DNA from: Cyathus striatus | Lineage: Eukaryota; Basidiomycota; Agaricomycetes; Agaricales; Nidulariaceae | Assembly: GCA_025738555.1 (NCBI GenBank) | Contig: JAOVFP010000003.1 | Coordinates: 4,278,001-4,342,000 of the forward strand | Reading direction: 5' to 3' | Length of the DNA stretch: 64,000 nucleotides | Shown: one piece after another, positions 46,881 through 58,500 of the stretch | Layout: every line of letters starts with the position of its first letter | How positions within the stretch are numbered: position 1 is the stretch's first letter | Program-made: the position numbers and the translations under genes | The notes under the pieces: generated by a model | What the model saw: the letters and a program-made list of their open reading frames with translations, nothing else | Told to the model about the DNA's origin: nothing | Database searches by the model: none

Positions 46881-47152
46881 ACATTATATAATACTATTGT
46901 TGCTTTGTAATATGTAAATTAGTCACATGATCAGTAAATAAATTCATTTTCTCCATGTTTTTAAATGAATTTCACTATATTTTCACTTTAATTTCACCTA
47001 AAATAAATGAAAGTTCATGAACCTACTTTTTAGAAAATATTTAAAATCACATGAAGTTCATGTAATTTCAGGTGAATTTCATGTGAATTTTATGTCAAAT
47101 AGGTGATATTCATGTGAATTCATGGTGAAGGGGGGGGGAGTGCAAAGTACTG

Positions 47153-47893
47153 CACTTCCTTGTAGCTTGTGCATGCATTGAGATATGACAATAAATAGCT
47201 GAATAATATTACCTAGTATCCAGATCTTGGCTATCAGTACTAGTAATCAATCATGAAATAATTAGCTGAAGATTTTATAAGATCACTATAATAATCATAT
47301 TGATAAGTAATATTACAGAATATTGTTAAACAAATATGTATCAAATATTATCATGCAAATAATTCACAATGCAGCTACCTAGTAAGAAATATATCACAAA
47401 TAATCTAAATAATAAGCTGTAAGCTAATAATCACATATTATCACTTATGATAATCCAAACCATTCACTATTAATCTAACTAATAGTCTAATGACCATATA
47501 TATTACCATATTATAATAGATCTACAGTAGTAATATTCAATGTAAATTAACTAATGATTACATATAATGACCCTAAATATTCACAAATCACCTAAATAAT
47601 AGGCCAATGATTGCATATGATCACTATAATATAATACTAATAGACTTACCATAGTAATATTCCCTTTAAATTAACTAATAATCACTTATGACCACTCTAA
47701 CCATTCACAATTAATCTAAATAATAAGCCAATGATTGCATATGATCACATATGATCATCATAATTATCATGTGGGACATATAGTAGTTACATGAGAAATA
47801 GGCAATCATGAAACACTACATTTTTATGATCATTTTGGCTAACACTTATGCACATTTATACAGATGTTATGCAGATCATTACAGTGCAATATT
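47153..47893. other. Very AT-rich stretch with imperfect repeats
   Basis: Repeated variants of AATAATCTAACTAATAAGCC and ATATGATCACTATAATAAT (47200-47780) with no coding signal; lies at the 3' side of the right NLR copy. Confidence 0.5.
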
Positions 47894-48294
47894 TCACTGG
47901 GAGTCATCTCTTGATAGAAATTTCATTACATGATATAATAACATGATTAGATAATAATATTTAGTTACATATAGATGAATGCAAATTAAATAAGAAAACA
48001 ATATTACAGAGGAAGTAATACAACATATCCAATATGACCCATGACAGAATTTAGAAAGATCTAACCTGCATGAAATTGATGGACCTATAATCAAGATGGT
48101 ATCAAAGTCACACAAACCATACCTTAAATAGTCAGGAACCCAGAAAAGTAAATTGCCTGACTTATCTATAGTCCAGCTATTTTTATGATATGAATTATAA
48201 ATCGAAGGCCCTCCAAGTGAGAGTAAATTGCTAAGATGACCTGCATAACAGAAAATATGATATTTTAACAAATCACACCTATTAACTACAAAAA

Positions 48295-50750
48295 TTACAC
48301 ACCTGATTTCAACTGCAACTTTTGAATATCCTGTAGGCCTGATACCACTTGCATTTCATCTGGAGAAAATGCTACTGATGTGACTGGATGTGTGTGGCCA
48401 TAAAATGGACCAGCAGCAATTGTTCCACTCTGCACATCCCATATTCTTACAGTTTGATCAGCTGACCCTGATACCATCTGCTTTCCATATGGAGAAAATG
48501 CTACTGATGCGACTGGATGTGTGTGGCCATAAAATGGACCAGCAGCAATTTTTCCACTTTTCACATCCCATATTCTAACAGTTTGATTATCTGAGCCTGA
48601 TACCACTTGCTTTCCATCTGAAGAAAATGCTACTGGCATGACTGGATGTGTGTGGCCATAAAATGGACCAGCAGCAATTATTCTACTCTGCACATCTCAT
48701 ATTCTAACAGTTTTATCATGTGAGCCTGATACCACTTGCTTTCCATCTGGAGAAAATGCTACTGATGTGACCTTATCTGTGTGGCCATGAAATGGACCAG
48801 CAGCAATTGTTCCACTTTCCACATCCCATATTCTCACAGTTTGATCATATGAACCTGATACCACTTGCTTTCCATCTGGAGAAAATGCTACTGATGTGAT
48901 CAAATCTGTGTGACCTTCAAATGGACCAGCAGTAATTGTTCCACTCTGCACATTCCATATTCTCACAGTTTTATCATTTGAACCTGATACCACTTGCTTT
49001 CCATCTGAAGAAAATGCTACTAATGTGACCCTATTTGTGTGACCATAAAATGGACCAGCAGCAATTGTTCCACTCTCCACATCCCATATTCTCACAGTTT
49101 TATCATTTGAACCTGATACCACTTGCTTTCCATATGGAGAAAATGCTACTGATGTGACTGGACCTTTGTGGTCATCAAATGGACCAGCAGCAATTGTTCC
49201 ACTCTCCACATTCCATATTCTCACAGTTTGATCAATTGAACCTGATACCACCTGCTTTCTATTTGGAGAAAATGCTACTGATGTGACTGAATCTGTGTGG
49301 TGTCATATCCCGTATCACCTACCTCCAGACTCCTGTCCTCTTACTCTGCCTTTGCCTATGTTTACTCTGGACTTTGATTATGCTCTTAATATTACATATT
49401 GATTACTGTACATAGATTACTCTCATTTCCTTTCTTCCACCCTACTGAGCTATCCCCTCAACATTGTAGTATACATCTCATAGTGAGTCACTTATCATTT
49501 TTAATTGCGCTACTATCAGTTTTACTTTACACCGCCATATGCACTCACTTCTCCAATGTGTTTTATTATGTTTAATTAGTTATAGTCTTCATTCTACATA
49601 CACCTACCCTGACCATACTCCTCTGCTGGCCTTGGCCAGCAGCCTTTACTTACTCCAAGTCTCTAGTATTTAAGTAGTACTCAATTTGTACTTTAGTCTT
49701 CAGTTTCATATTGAACTACATCCTCACCCTTTTGCCTGACTTGAGTTACACCTCTCATCTCTTCTGTCTCTCATCTTCTCTGAAGAACTTGCCCTTACTC
49801 CGAAATCCAAGACCAGGAATCCCAGGGGCACAGCACATAAGCTGAAGCCAAAGTCCTACCCCCTGAGTTCTTGTTCTCCACTCTCATCTCGTACTCACCC
49901 CTCACTCCTCTGTAGTCACTCTCTTGTACTCTGCTGCCAAGTCAGGCTAGGGGCACAGTCATGACATGTGGCCATAAAATGGACCAGCAGCAACTGTTCC
50001 ACTCTCCACATCCCATATTCTCACAGTTTGATCGTATGAACCTGATACCACTTTCTTTCCATCTGGAGAAAATGCTACTGATGTGACTGTACTTGTGTGA
50101 CCTTCAAATGGACCAGCAGCAATTGTTCCACTCTGCACATCCCATATTCTCACAGCTTTATCACCTGAGCCTGATACCACTTGCTTTCCATCTGGAGAAA
50201 ATGCTACTGATGTGACCCAATTTGTGTGACCTTCAAATGGACCAGCAGCAATTGTTCCCTTCTCCACATTCCATATTCTCCCAGTTTTATCATCTGAGCC
50301 TGATACTACTTGCTTTCCATCTGGAGAAAATGCTACTGATGTGACTGAACCTGTGTGACCTTCAAATAAACTAGCAGCAATTGTTCCACTTTCCACATCC
50401 CATATTCTCACAGTATGATCATGTGAGTCTGATACCACTTGCTTTCCATCTGGAGAAAATGCTACTGATGTGACCTGACTTGTGTGGCCATAAAATGGAC
50501 CAGCAGCAATTGTTCCACTCTGCACATCCCATATTCTCACAGTTTTATCATTTGAACCTGATACCACTTGCATTCCATCAGGAGAAAATGCTACTGACAC
50601 AACTGGATGTATGTGGCCTTCAAATGGGCCAGCAATCTTTTTTCCAGTTCTGGTGTCCCATATACTAACTGTGGAATTCCCATGTCCAACACTAATTTGC
50701 CTTCCATTAGAAGAAATACCCAAACTTGTCACTGGTGATGTATGATGGCA
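48295..50750 (-). repeat. WD40-encoding tandem repeat, 129-bp unit
   Basis: About 13 full units plus a shortened final one, consensus TSVAFSPDGKQVVSGS-D-T followed by VRIWDVESGTIAAGPF-GH. Units are nearly identical except at a few positions (residue 3 of the unit, the two residues before the TVRIW segment, and the residues before GH). The array is interrupted by the LTR 49301-49966. High internal identity implies ongoing unequal exchange or gene conversion until recently. Confidence 0.9.
49301..49966 (+). mobile_element. Solo LTR (Ty3 family of 35348-39184) in the WD40 array
   Basis: Begins TGTCATATCCCG, ends CAGTCATGACA, with a perfect 5-bp duplication TGTGG (49296-49300, 49967-49971). Homologous to the 3' LTR at 38690-39184. 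Inserted at the GH junction of a WD40 unit; removing it and one TGTGG restores the repeat register. Confidence 0.92.
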
Positions 50751-51495
50751 AACTTCACTTCTTATATATCTCCAATCTTCATTCATGTCACTCCATCTGA
50801 AAATAATATTTTCAAATATTTTATGATATTTATCATAAATAACTGATTTTTTCGGAGTAAATGGCAATGCTGAAAGATAAATATGTGGTGCACTTGTTGT
50901 TATTGGAACATTGAAATGTAATATAAATTGAATTGCTTCAGTAATAAACTCTTCAATTATTTTGTCATGCTGTATATACTAATTTCAGCATCCAATTGAA
51001 GCTATTTTTTATTTATTGTACTTACATTCTGACAACCTTTCAATACTTTAAGTAGACCCAAAGCCTCAGGTATTTTATGTAGCAGGCTCATGACTTCAAG
51101 CCAATATAGAAATTTTTGATATAAAAATTCTGTTAGCTCATTTATTCTTTCTGTATCATATTCTTGACTTTTAATGTCTATCTCATGTGAAACCCAATAG
51201 ATGCAGCAATATTGTAAATAACTTGGTATGTAATGCTCAATCTTTTCAGATAAATTTTCTATGTCTTGGTTTTCCTTATATGATGTTTCTAAATTACAAG
51301 TATTGAACTTTAATTCTTTATTTAAAATTTTATATATTTTTGTCTGCATTTTAATGCTATATGATGTTTGTTATGAAATATGTTATTTGAATAGTATACC
51401 ATTGCATTTCTACTATGGTATTCAACTACCTACTTATCTTACTTATAAATTTCAATTCCTTTTGGTTATAGAATACCCTACATCTCTGTAGAAAT

Positions 51496-51907
51496 TGTTA
51501 GAATATTCTTGCATAGTCTGGTGATACGCGAACGTTCTAGTTACACAGTAGACAACATATATAACTGCAACATTTAGTACCCAAAAATATTATCTACTTT
51601 ACCTTTAACTCATTGCCCCTTGGCCAACTCACTCAGAATACAAATATTAGATACTGCTCACGCTATCTAATATTAGTAGAATACAAGATACACTCTGTAT
51701 AAGGACTACTACCATCTTAAGGTCATCACGACCCACTCTGACCACCACGTTGATACTCGTTATGCACCTTTGCTGACAAGTATCTCCAGCGGTTACTATT
51801 CTAAGTGCTCGGTTAAACTGGACATAGTAACTGGTACTCAACTCGTTTCAGACAAATACTCAACACCCCATAACTGGTAACTATAGAACTCAATACTCGT
51901 ACTAACA
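51496..51907. mobile_element. Probable solo LTR in the NLR gene
   Basis: Inverted termini TGTTAG...CTAACA, 412 bp, flanked by GAAAT and GATTT (4 of 5 bases agree). It separates the winged-helix region from the linker of the NLR. CpG is retained inside, unlike the surroundings, which suggests a younger insertion. The orientation is undecided. Confidence 0.6.
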
Positions 51908-52445
51908 GATTTATATTCATAGGAATACACCACTATTATAGTTCTGAAGGAACCATAACAATGTTTTATTGATTTTGTACTGCTCCATATTACATCTTTC
52001 TGTTAAGAATTCAACAAATGATAAATGTCTTGTAGTCACATTCCCACCTTTTGTGGACACCACTAGCTGTAAACATCTCAGAATAATTTGAATATTATCT
52101 TCAAGATCTTCATCTTCATCTTCACAAACGAAGTGATATATATCATTTATGGTTAATGGCACTTTTGCAAGTATTATTAAACCCAAAACATTCTGAACAG
52201 TTAGTTTGTTTATTTCACTCCAGGCTTCAAATGAAATTTTAAGAATTTGAATATACAACTTGTCAATTCCAGATGCTGTACTATCTTCTTAATTTTCCAC
52301 AATTTTTCTCAATCTTTTCTTTGGAGATATCATGTCTTGTTGATCTGAAGTAATAAATTTAATAGCAGTGTAGGCCCAAATGAACAACCCAGAAGCTTTT
52401 TTTGCCATAGCATTCAAAGCCTCATCACTTGGTTTCCAGTTCAAC

Positions 52446-54208
52446 GAGCACTTTACGCTCGCCCCCTGTTACACATGGAATACATGTGAATTCCACCTGT
52501 ACATGTGTACTTCACATGTACTTCATATGTACTACACTCCACCTCAAATGTATTCAAATCAGCAAATTTCCATTCAAATTTGCGAATTTTGTACACATGA
52601 AGTACACATGTAGTGCACATGTAGAGGTGAAATATCAAAATTCCACATGGAATTGCAAAGTGAAGTTCACAAGGAATACACATGTACTAGTTACACTTGT
52701 ACACTACACATTGTAGTTACTTATAATACACTTACTCACCACTACCACAACAAAAATGAATGTTTTAACATAATGACACAAAGGATTGTCACAATGTCAC
52801 ACTTGTAGTTATGACACTTTTCCCACAGTCATCACATTGTCACACTTGTCTCACCATGTCACAGTTGCCACACACTGTGACAACTGCAACATGGTGGGAT
52901 GACTGTGACATGACAGGACATGTGTGACACTGTGCATTATGTGTGACAAATGTGTATTGAGTATGACAAGTATGTGTTAAGTGTGACAAGTGTGCATTGA
53001 GTGTAACACTGTATTGACACTATGTATTGAGTGTGACATGTGACACCATGGGTCAAGTGTGACAAGTGTGTGACAAGTATGTGTTGAGTGTAACACAATG
53101 CATCAAGTGTGATACCATGTGTCATGTGTGACACTGTGCATCAAGTGTGACACCATGTGTCAAGTGTGACACCATGCATCAAGTGTGACACCATGCGTCA
53201 AGTGTGATACCATGCATCAAGCATGACACTGTGCGTCAAGTGTGACACTGTGCATCAAGTGTCACACCATGTGTCAAGCGTGACACCGTGCATCCAGTGT
53301 CACACCATGCGTCACATGTGACACAGTGCGTCAAGTGTGACACCATGCATCAAGTGTGACACCATGCATCAAGCGTGACACCATGCATCAAGTGTGACAC
53401 CATGCGTCACATGTGACACCGTGCGTCAAGTGTGACACTGTGCATTAAGTGTGACACCATGCATCAAGTGTGACACCATGCATCCAGTGTGACACCATGT
53501 GTCAAGCGTGACACAGTGCACCAAGTGTGACACAGTGTGTCAAGTGTGGCACTGTGCATCAAGTGTGACACCATGCATCAAGTGTGACACCATGCATCAA
53601 GTGTGACACCATGTGTCAAGTGTGGCACAATGTGTTAAGTGTGGCACAGTGCATCAAGTGTGATACAGTGCATCAAGTGTGACACCATGCATCAAGTGTG
53701 ACACCATGCATCAAGCGTGACACCATGCATCAAGCATGACACTGTGCATTAAGTGTGACACTGTGCATCAAGCATGATACTGTGCACCAAGTGTGATACC
53801 ATGCATCAAGTGTAACATGGTGGGATGACTGTAACATGAGGGACAAGTGTGATAACTTGTGACAGTTATAACATGTAACAAGTGTGACAACTGCAATAAC
53901 TTCAAGAATGGCAGGAAATGATATACATGGAGGGTGGGAACAGAGGGGAATGACACATGTGAAGGGTGGGAATAGCAAGAAACAATATAAAAGTACACAT
54001 GAAGTACATCTTAAGTACACCTTTCAACTGTTATTTTCATCAAGTTATAAGAAAGGTGGAATCCATGTGTACTCCACATGATTCCATGTAAATTACACAT
54101 GAAAAATGTGTACTTTTATCCAGATATGTGGATTCCATGTGGACTTCACATGGAAATGTGTACTACACATGGAGTACACGTGTATAGGTGGGTGTGCGGA
54201 AAGTACTG
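52446..54208. mobile_element. hAT-like array-bearing element disrupting the NACHT region
   Basis: Perfect 8-bp duplication AGTTCAAC (52438-52445, 54209-54216). Ends GAGCACTTTACGCTCGCCCC and, inward from the right, CAGTACTTTCCGCACACCCA. Subterminal repeats CACATGTACTTCACATGTAC lie at both ends. Interior: a minisatellite of AAGTGTGACACCATGCATC units (52920-53815). No transposase. Excising the element and one duplicate restores the NLR frame exactly (SYSWLNWKPSDEA, compared with SGLNWKPSDEA in the left copy). Confidence 0.92.
52920..53815 (+). repeat. Minisatellite, 19-20-bp unit
   Basis: About 45 units of AAGTGTGACACCATGCATC. Variants again differ mainly at CpG-derivable positions (CATGCGTC, CATGCATC, CATGTGTC; AAGCGTGACAC, AAGTGTGACAC). 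Related in core (GTGTGACAC) to the array at 3453-5700 but with a distinct spacer. Confidence 0.88.
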
Positions 54209-55109
54209 AGTTCAACCAAGAGTAAGATTCTTCAAATCTCCTTTGTATATAAAATATTATATCATTGTTAATTTCTGATTCTGGACTTGAACCAATTTCT
54301 AACTCATAATCAATACATATTTTGGCATTTTCCAACCCTATTGGCTTTGAACCAGACCTTCCAGTGATTATAAGTTTACACCTTTTTGACAATTTTGACC
54401 AAGAGAATAAAGTGTTCATGAAAATATGCTTATCATCTGAATCTCTGCATTCATCTAATGCATCAACAATTACCACTGGATTGTGAAGTTGATTCAGATA
54501 TTCAATGAAGCTTGTGGAAATAAGATTATCAAAGTGCCATCCAATATCTTGAATTCTAAAAGTATTATCCAACTTTTTTGCCATTGCTTCAGCAATTACA
54601 GTGTGATTAGAGGCTATATTTGCTGCTATGGTTCTCCAAATAGTACAGGGATCACCAAGAACTGCATCATCCCTTTTGAAAAAGTGGTAGCCACAGAGTC
54701 TTTGAGTGCCAGAGAGCTTGGAAATCCAACTAGATGCAATAGCTGATTTCCCACTTCCAGGATACCCAGTAATCCACATTATATTTGGTGTTGACTCATC
54801 TAATAGTGAGAACAGTTGAATATATAATATAGTTAAGTATTACAGATAAGTACACCTACCAAAGTCAAGAAGCCACTCATCAATCCTGTTAAACAAGCTC
54901 TTTCTGGTGCCTTCCATGCAACAAGGAACATAATAATGATCATGAGATATTGGCTTTAGTAAACCAAGCTTTAGTACAATTTCATTTGCACCCCCATCAT
55001 TAATATTGGTAATAACATCTCGACCAGCAGCAGTGAAATTTGAACTTTGAATGGTTGAATTATGTATATCTTTGAGCATTTCAGTGCTTGATGTAGATAC
55101 AGTAGCCAT

Positions 55110-55590
55110 TGTTTCAAATCACTTATAGTCGAGTTTGTAGGTGCAAGCTTAGAATGTTGAGGTTCACAAAGAGAGGGGGGGAAGAAACATGTCGATGTTG
55201 CTATGCTGTCATTTTAAATCCATGCACAGGCCTGCATCACGCACTGATAATCACAGAGGACATTAATAGCATGCCTGTTGATTTTATTGTTTGTTCGGCA
55301 GTTGGACAGCATGGTCCTCGATTTATCACACATGCGTGCTATAAATATTGTGAATGCCAATGTGGAATGACCACGAGATCAGCGAAAGAACCAATAGAAG
55401 ACTTACTACCGGCATTGCTTCCTTGCTAAAATCTGATATCAAAGGGCAGTAACATGGAAGATGTCAAATGTGAGAACATCGTGTACATCGGGCGAGAGAC
55501 GCGCACACTGATTGATGAAAGATAAGTAAGACGAAGACATTAGTGTGGCCATTTTCCTAATTCATGCGAGAAGCGCACATTAATACATGG
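55110..55590 (-). promoter_or_regulatory. Upstream region of the right NLR copy, conserved in both arms
   Basis: Reverse complement of about 16080-16523: shared blocks include CAGTGCGTGATGCAGGCCTG, GACAGCATAGCAACATCGAC and TATAAATA-type sequence. Conservation between arms and position just upstream of the ATG make it the likely promoter; no defined element can be proven. Confidence 0.45.
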
Positions 55591-58500
55591 TAGGACTGTA
55601 CACCGTCACCGTACTATACGGCTATACGGCACCCGTATATACGGGTCCGTAACCGTCCCGTCATGGATTTTGGGAAGTATACATACGGTACGGTAACGGT
55701 ACGGACATGTATGAAGTTCCGAGTGTGGAATAATTCACCGTAACCATAATTCGGCTGTGTCGTAAACTCGGGGCGTCGTAATTCGTAAGATTCCGCTATT
55801 TTTCATTTCTTTCTGCATACATAGGTGCTATTTCATGTCATAATAATGTATATGTTTTTAAAATAAACATATGTCTTGTTATCGCTGTGTTATAGTTCAT
55901 TTTCTGTCGGTTCTTCCTCTTATCTTTTCATCTCGAGAAATTCCCACGCATAGAAAAGGCGAGCGAATACGAGATCTCTCTATTGGGATTCTATCTGTAG
56001 TATTTAATATGTTTTTGTTATATATACAGTATTACTTTGTGAACAAGAACTTCATAATTTATGCTGTCTATCATTGTTTATTATTCGTATGTATCCTCTT
56101 TCCAGCGTGTCGACACACATGAAACATGTAGGCACTCTCATAAATATTATGTGTTTTATGTGTAGCGACTTCAAATATATTATTTTTATTAAAATGTTCA
56201 TATTCCTATGTAGTCGACACAATGAGAAAGTATGAGTTAACAGAGCTTACTATCTGAAACCTCGAGCCTTCAATTTACATGTATCCTGGCTTATTACAAA
56301 GCTATAGCGGGACACTTCTCGCAAAGCTGTACACCCCGAGATGAATCACAAAAGCGCTAAGTCTATTTTAGTATATAATGCAAAGATTGACTGAACTACA
56401 GATGTAAAAAAGAAAAAGGAACCCCTACGATGGACGTATTTACTCTTATTCGCTCACCTCTGTTAGCGTGGGAAAGTTCTCTGAAAGGAAGACGGGAGGA
56501 AGAAGTGATGGGAGATGTGCTATAAAACAACAATCATAGGGCATACATTTTTAAAAAGACATATATATGAATTATGATATGTAGTAGTACCTATATATGC
56601 ATAAAGAAATGAAAAATAGCGGAATTTACGAATTACGACGCCGAATTACGGTTACGGTGAATTATTCCACACTCGGAACTTCATAGACATGTCCGTATAA
56701 CGACCGTAATAGTACGGCCGTATTACGGGTGCATACGGTTATACGGTCAATGTAGGTACATACTTAAGTAATCAAGTTAATAAATTGCGAACAGTGTAAC
56801 AATTATATAATCAAGGAACATCACGAATCTTTTCCACCCTTGCTATCCCACCTCAGTTGACAACGATTAAACACTTGAATTTGTCACCATTTATCATTAA
56901 ATGTGAAACCAGAGTATAATGACTCAACAGGCACCTGCAGATTATGCTAGACGGCCGAGCCATCCATAATTGACAAGACAACCGAGGATGATAGCACTTT
57001 AGCAATCGGTAAAACTCTGATTCAAGCCCATCCTTTCATTCAACTTTATCTAAACTCCTATATCTTCCCTTTAGACATTTTGATTCGCTGCCTTAATTGC
57101 TATCTCCTTGTATATTCCCCATAAATGCTTGAAATTTTTCTTAATTGCTATCTCCTCTAGATGTATCTATGCGTTCAGATTTCTACTTTGAGAAATATTT
57201 CAGCAGATATCAGCATATAAATGCTGCATCCCACATGCGAGGTATGTAACAAAGTAGTCTCGACTATTAATTTGAACGTCCTACAAGCAATGGATACTAT
57301 GCAGCAATCAACTGAGAATGTGAATGGTATGTTTTATCCGTTTTATTTAAGACATTTCTTAGAGCTAATTCATTTAATTAGCTCTTGGACGTGGTCAACG
57401 TTCTAAGAATATCACAAAGCTTAAGGAATCCCTCGTTAATGAACACCGAGATGAAAATGGACACCTCCCCAAGCAATGCAATCGAAAAAATCGCAGGAAG
57501 ACTACTCGACACAAGCAGAAGAGACCAAGAATGGATGTGTCAGTGGGTGATGACAACGAAGGTAGTGACTTTGCAGGCTCCGACACATCTTCCGGTGAAA
57601 CCTCTGATACGGACATTGACTCTGTCCCTTCTAATTTGGAGGTATGTTAATATCTAAGGTGACAAAACATAATATAATAATCATTTTTGTATATAGCTCG
57701 CAGAATCCCTCCCAACGAAGACTATTCCCGAAACTGGACGAGGTTCTGGTAAACGAAAGAGACCTTCGGTTGTTATAGAAGTTGTCGATGATGAAGACAG
57801 TCCTAGAAATACTTCTTCGCGAAACCTCTCTCCTTCTTCTAGTGTTATAATCGAAGCGGATACTATGGCCCCTTCAAAGAAGGTAAGCAGTTCCTCGTGT
57901 TCGATGATTTGGTCCTCATATTGTATTAGCCACTGCGGAATCCAATTTATTATTTTTACGAACGTGTTGAACATAATTCACTTGGATCTATTGGTAATCC
58001 TGGAGATAAACATTATAAATGTTTGCATGGTGGACGCAAGATATCCACCATAACCAAGGCTATGCGTTGCAGCTTAAATGGTAAAACACCTTCACTCTTC
58101 TGGAATTTAGCTAACAATTTTCACTGCAGGATTGGTTAGTAATCTCAGAGCATGCAGTCCAGTTATGCATCGCTTTTATACTGTATTGAAAGCTCGCCGT
58201 GAACCGGAAGGAATTTCTCAAGAAGAGATCGATATTGCATCTGGAAAGACACCTCTAGGTGATAGCAAGGCGGCAGAATTTGTTGCTGAACTGGAGGAGA
58301 AATCTGCAAGTATCCAAAAAGCCTTTGCAAAACAGGAGGAACGAGCAATGGTGAGAGGGTAATTCAAATATGTTGATATTGCCAATGATTAATATTATTT
58401 GATAGGGTGCATGGAGCCAAGAAGCATTTGAACAATTGCTTGCGAGTTACGTAGTCTGCTGTGACCAACCTTTTGAGGAAGTGGAAAGGCCAGAATTTCG

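Larger units (their letters stand above)
41273..47152. mobile_element. Composite hAT-like element with nested insertions
   Basis: Left end GAGCTCTTTACACTCCCCCC (41273), right end inward CAGTACTTTGCACTCCCCCC (ending 47152). The flanks CATATACT and CACTTCCT agree at only 5 of 8 positions, so the two ends may have been brought together from separate insertions or the duplication has decayed. Subterminal arrays of TTCACATGAAATTCAC-type repeats lie at both ends. The left part (41330-42600) is an imperfect palindrome of GAGCGTGAG / CTCACTTTTGTGCATGCCCG repeats. Nested: hAT 42692-44496, tRNA-like 44722-44812, TIR element 44913-46369. No transposase of its own. Confidence 0.6.
47894..55109 (-). pseudogene. 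NLR gene, right copy: N-term, NACHT, linker, WD40 array
   Basis: Exon 1 54860-55109 (MATVSTSSTEMLKDIHNSTI start, TAAGRDVITNI), intron 54800-54859, then DESTPNIMWITGYPGSGKSA (Walker A), CGYHFFKRDDA, VVIVDALDEC (Walker B), KLIITGRSGSKP, cut at SYSWLN by a hAT-like element (52446-54208). Winged-helix region to SFVEFLTERC (about 52000) with TAA at 52289-52291, a solo LTR (51496-51907), the linker HYIPSYLQYCCIYW...FLYWLEVMSLLHKIPEALG (51349-51002), and IFRWSDMNEDWRYIRSEV leading into about 13 WD40 units of 43 residues plus a terminal short unit (50750-48295), split by another solo LTR (49301-49966). Trp to TGA at 48697-48699. The last exon GHLSNLLSLGGPSIYNSYHK...FWVPDYLRYGLCDFD ends with a frame slip. 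Fungal STAND sensor by family; not functional here. Confidence 0.93.

Noticed and set aside
46388..46884. Long overlapping open frames on both strands rich in Ser/Pro/Leu or Glu/Gly/Arg
   Set aside because: They translate a polypyrimidine tract and a G-rich minisatellite; no start context, domain or conservation.
41273..47152. Two separate elements rather than one composite
   Set aside because: Not excluded; I kept one entry because no second pair of matching ends was found between them, but the flanks match at only 5 of 8 bases.
51496..51907. Intron of the NLR gene instead of an LTR
   Set aside because: There is no GT-AG border at these positions, the ends are a TGTTAG/CTAACA inverted pair, and fungal introns in this window are about 50-64 bases.
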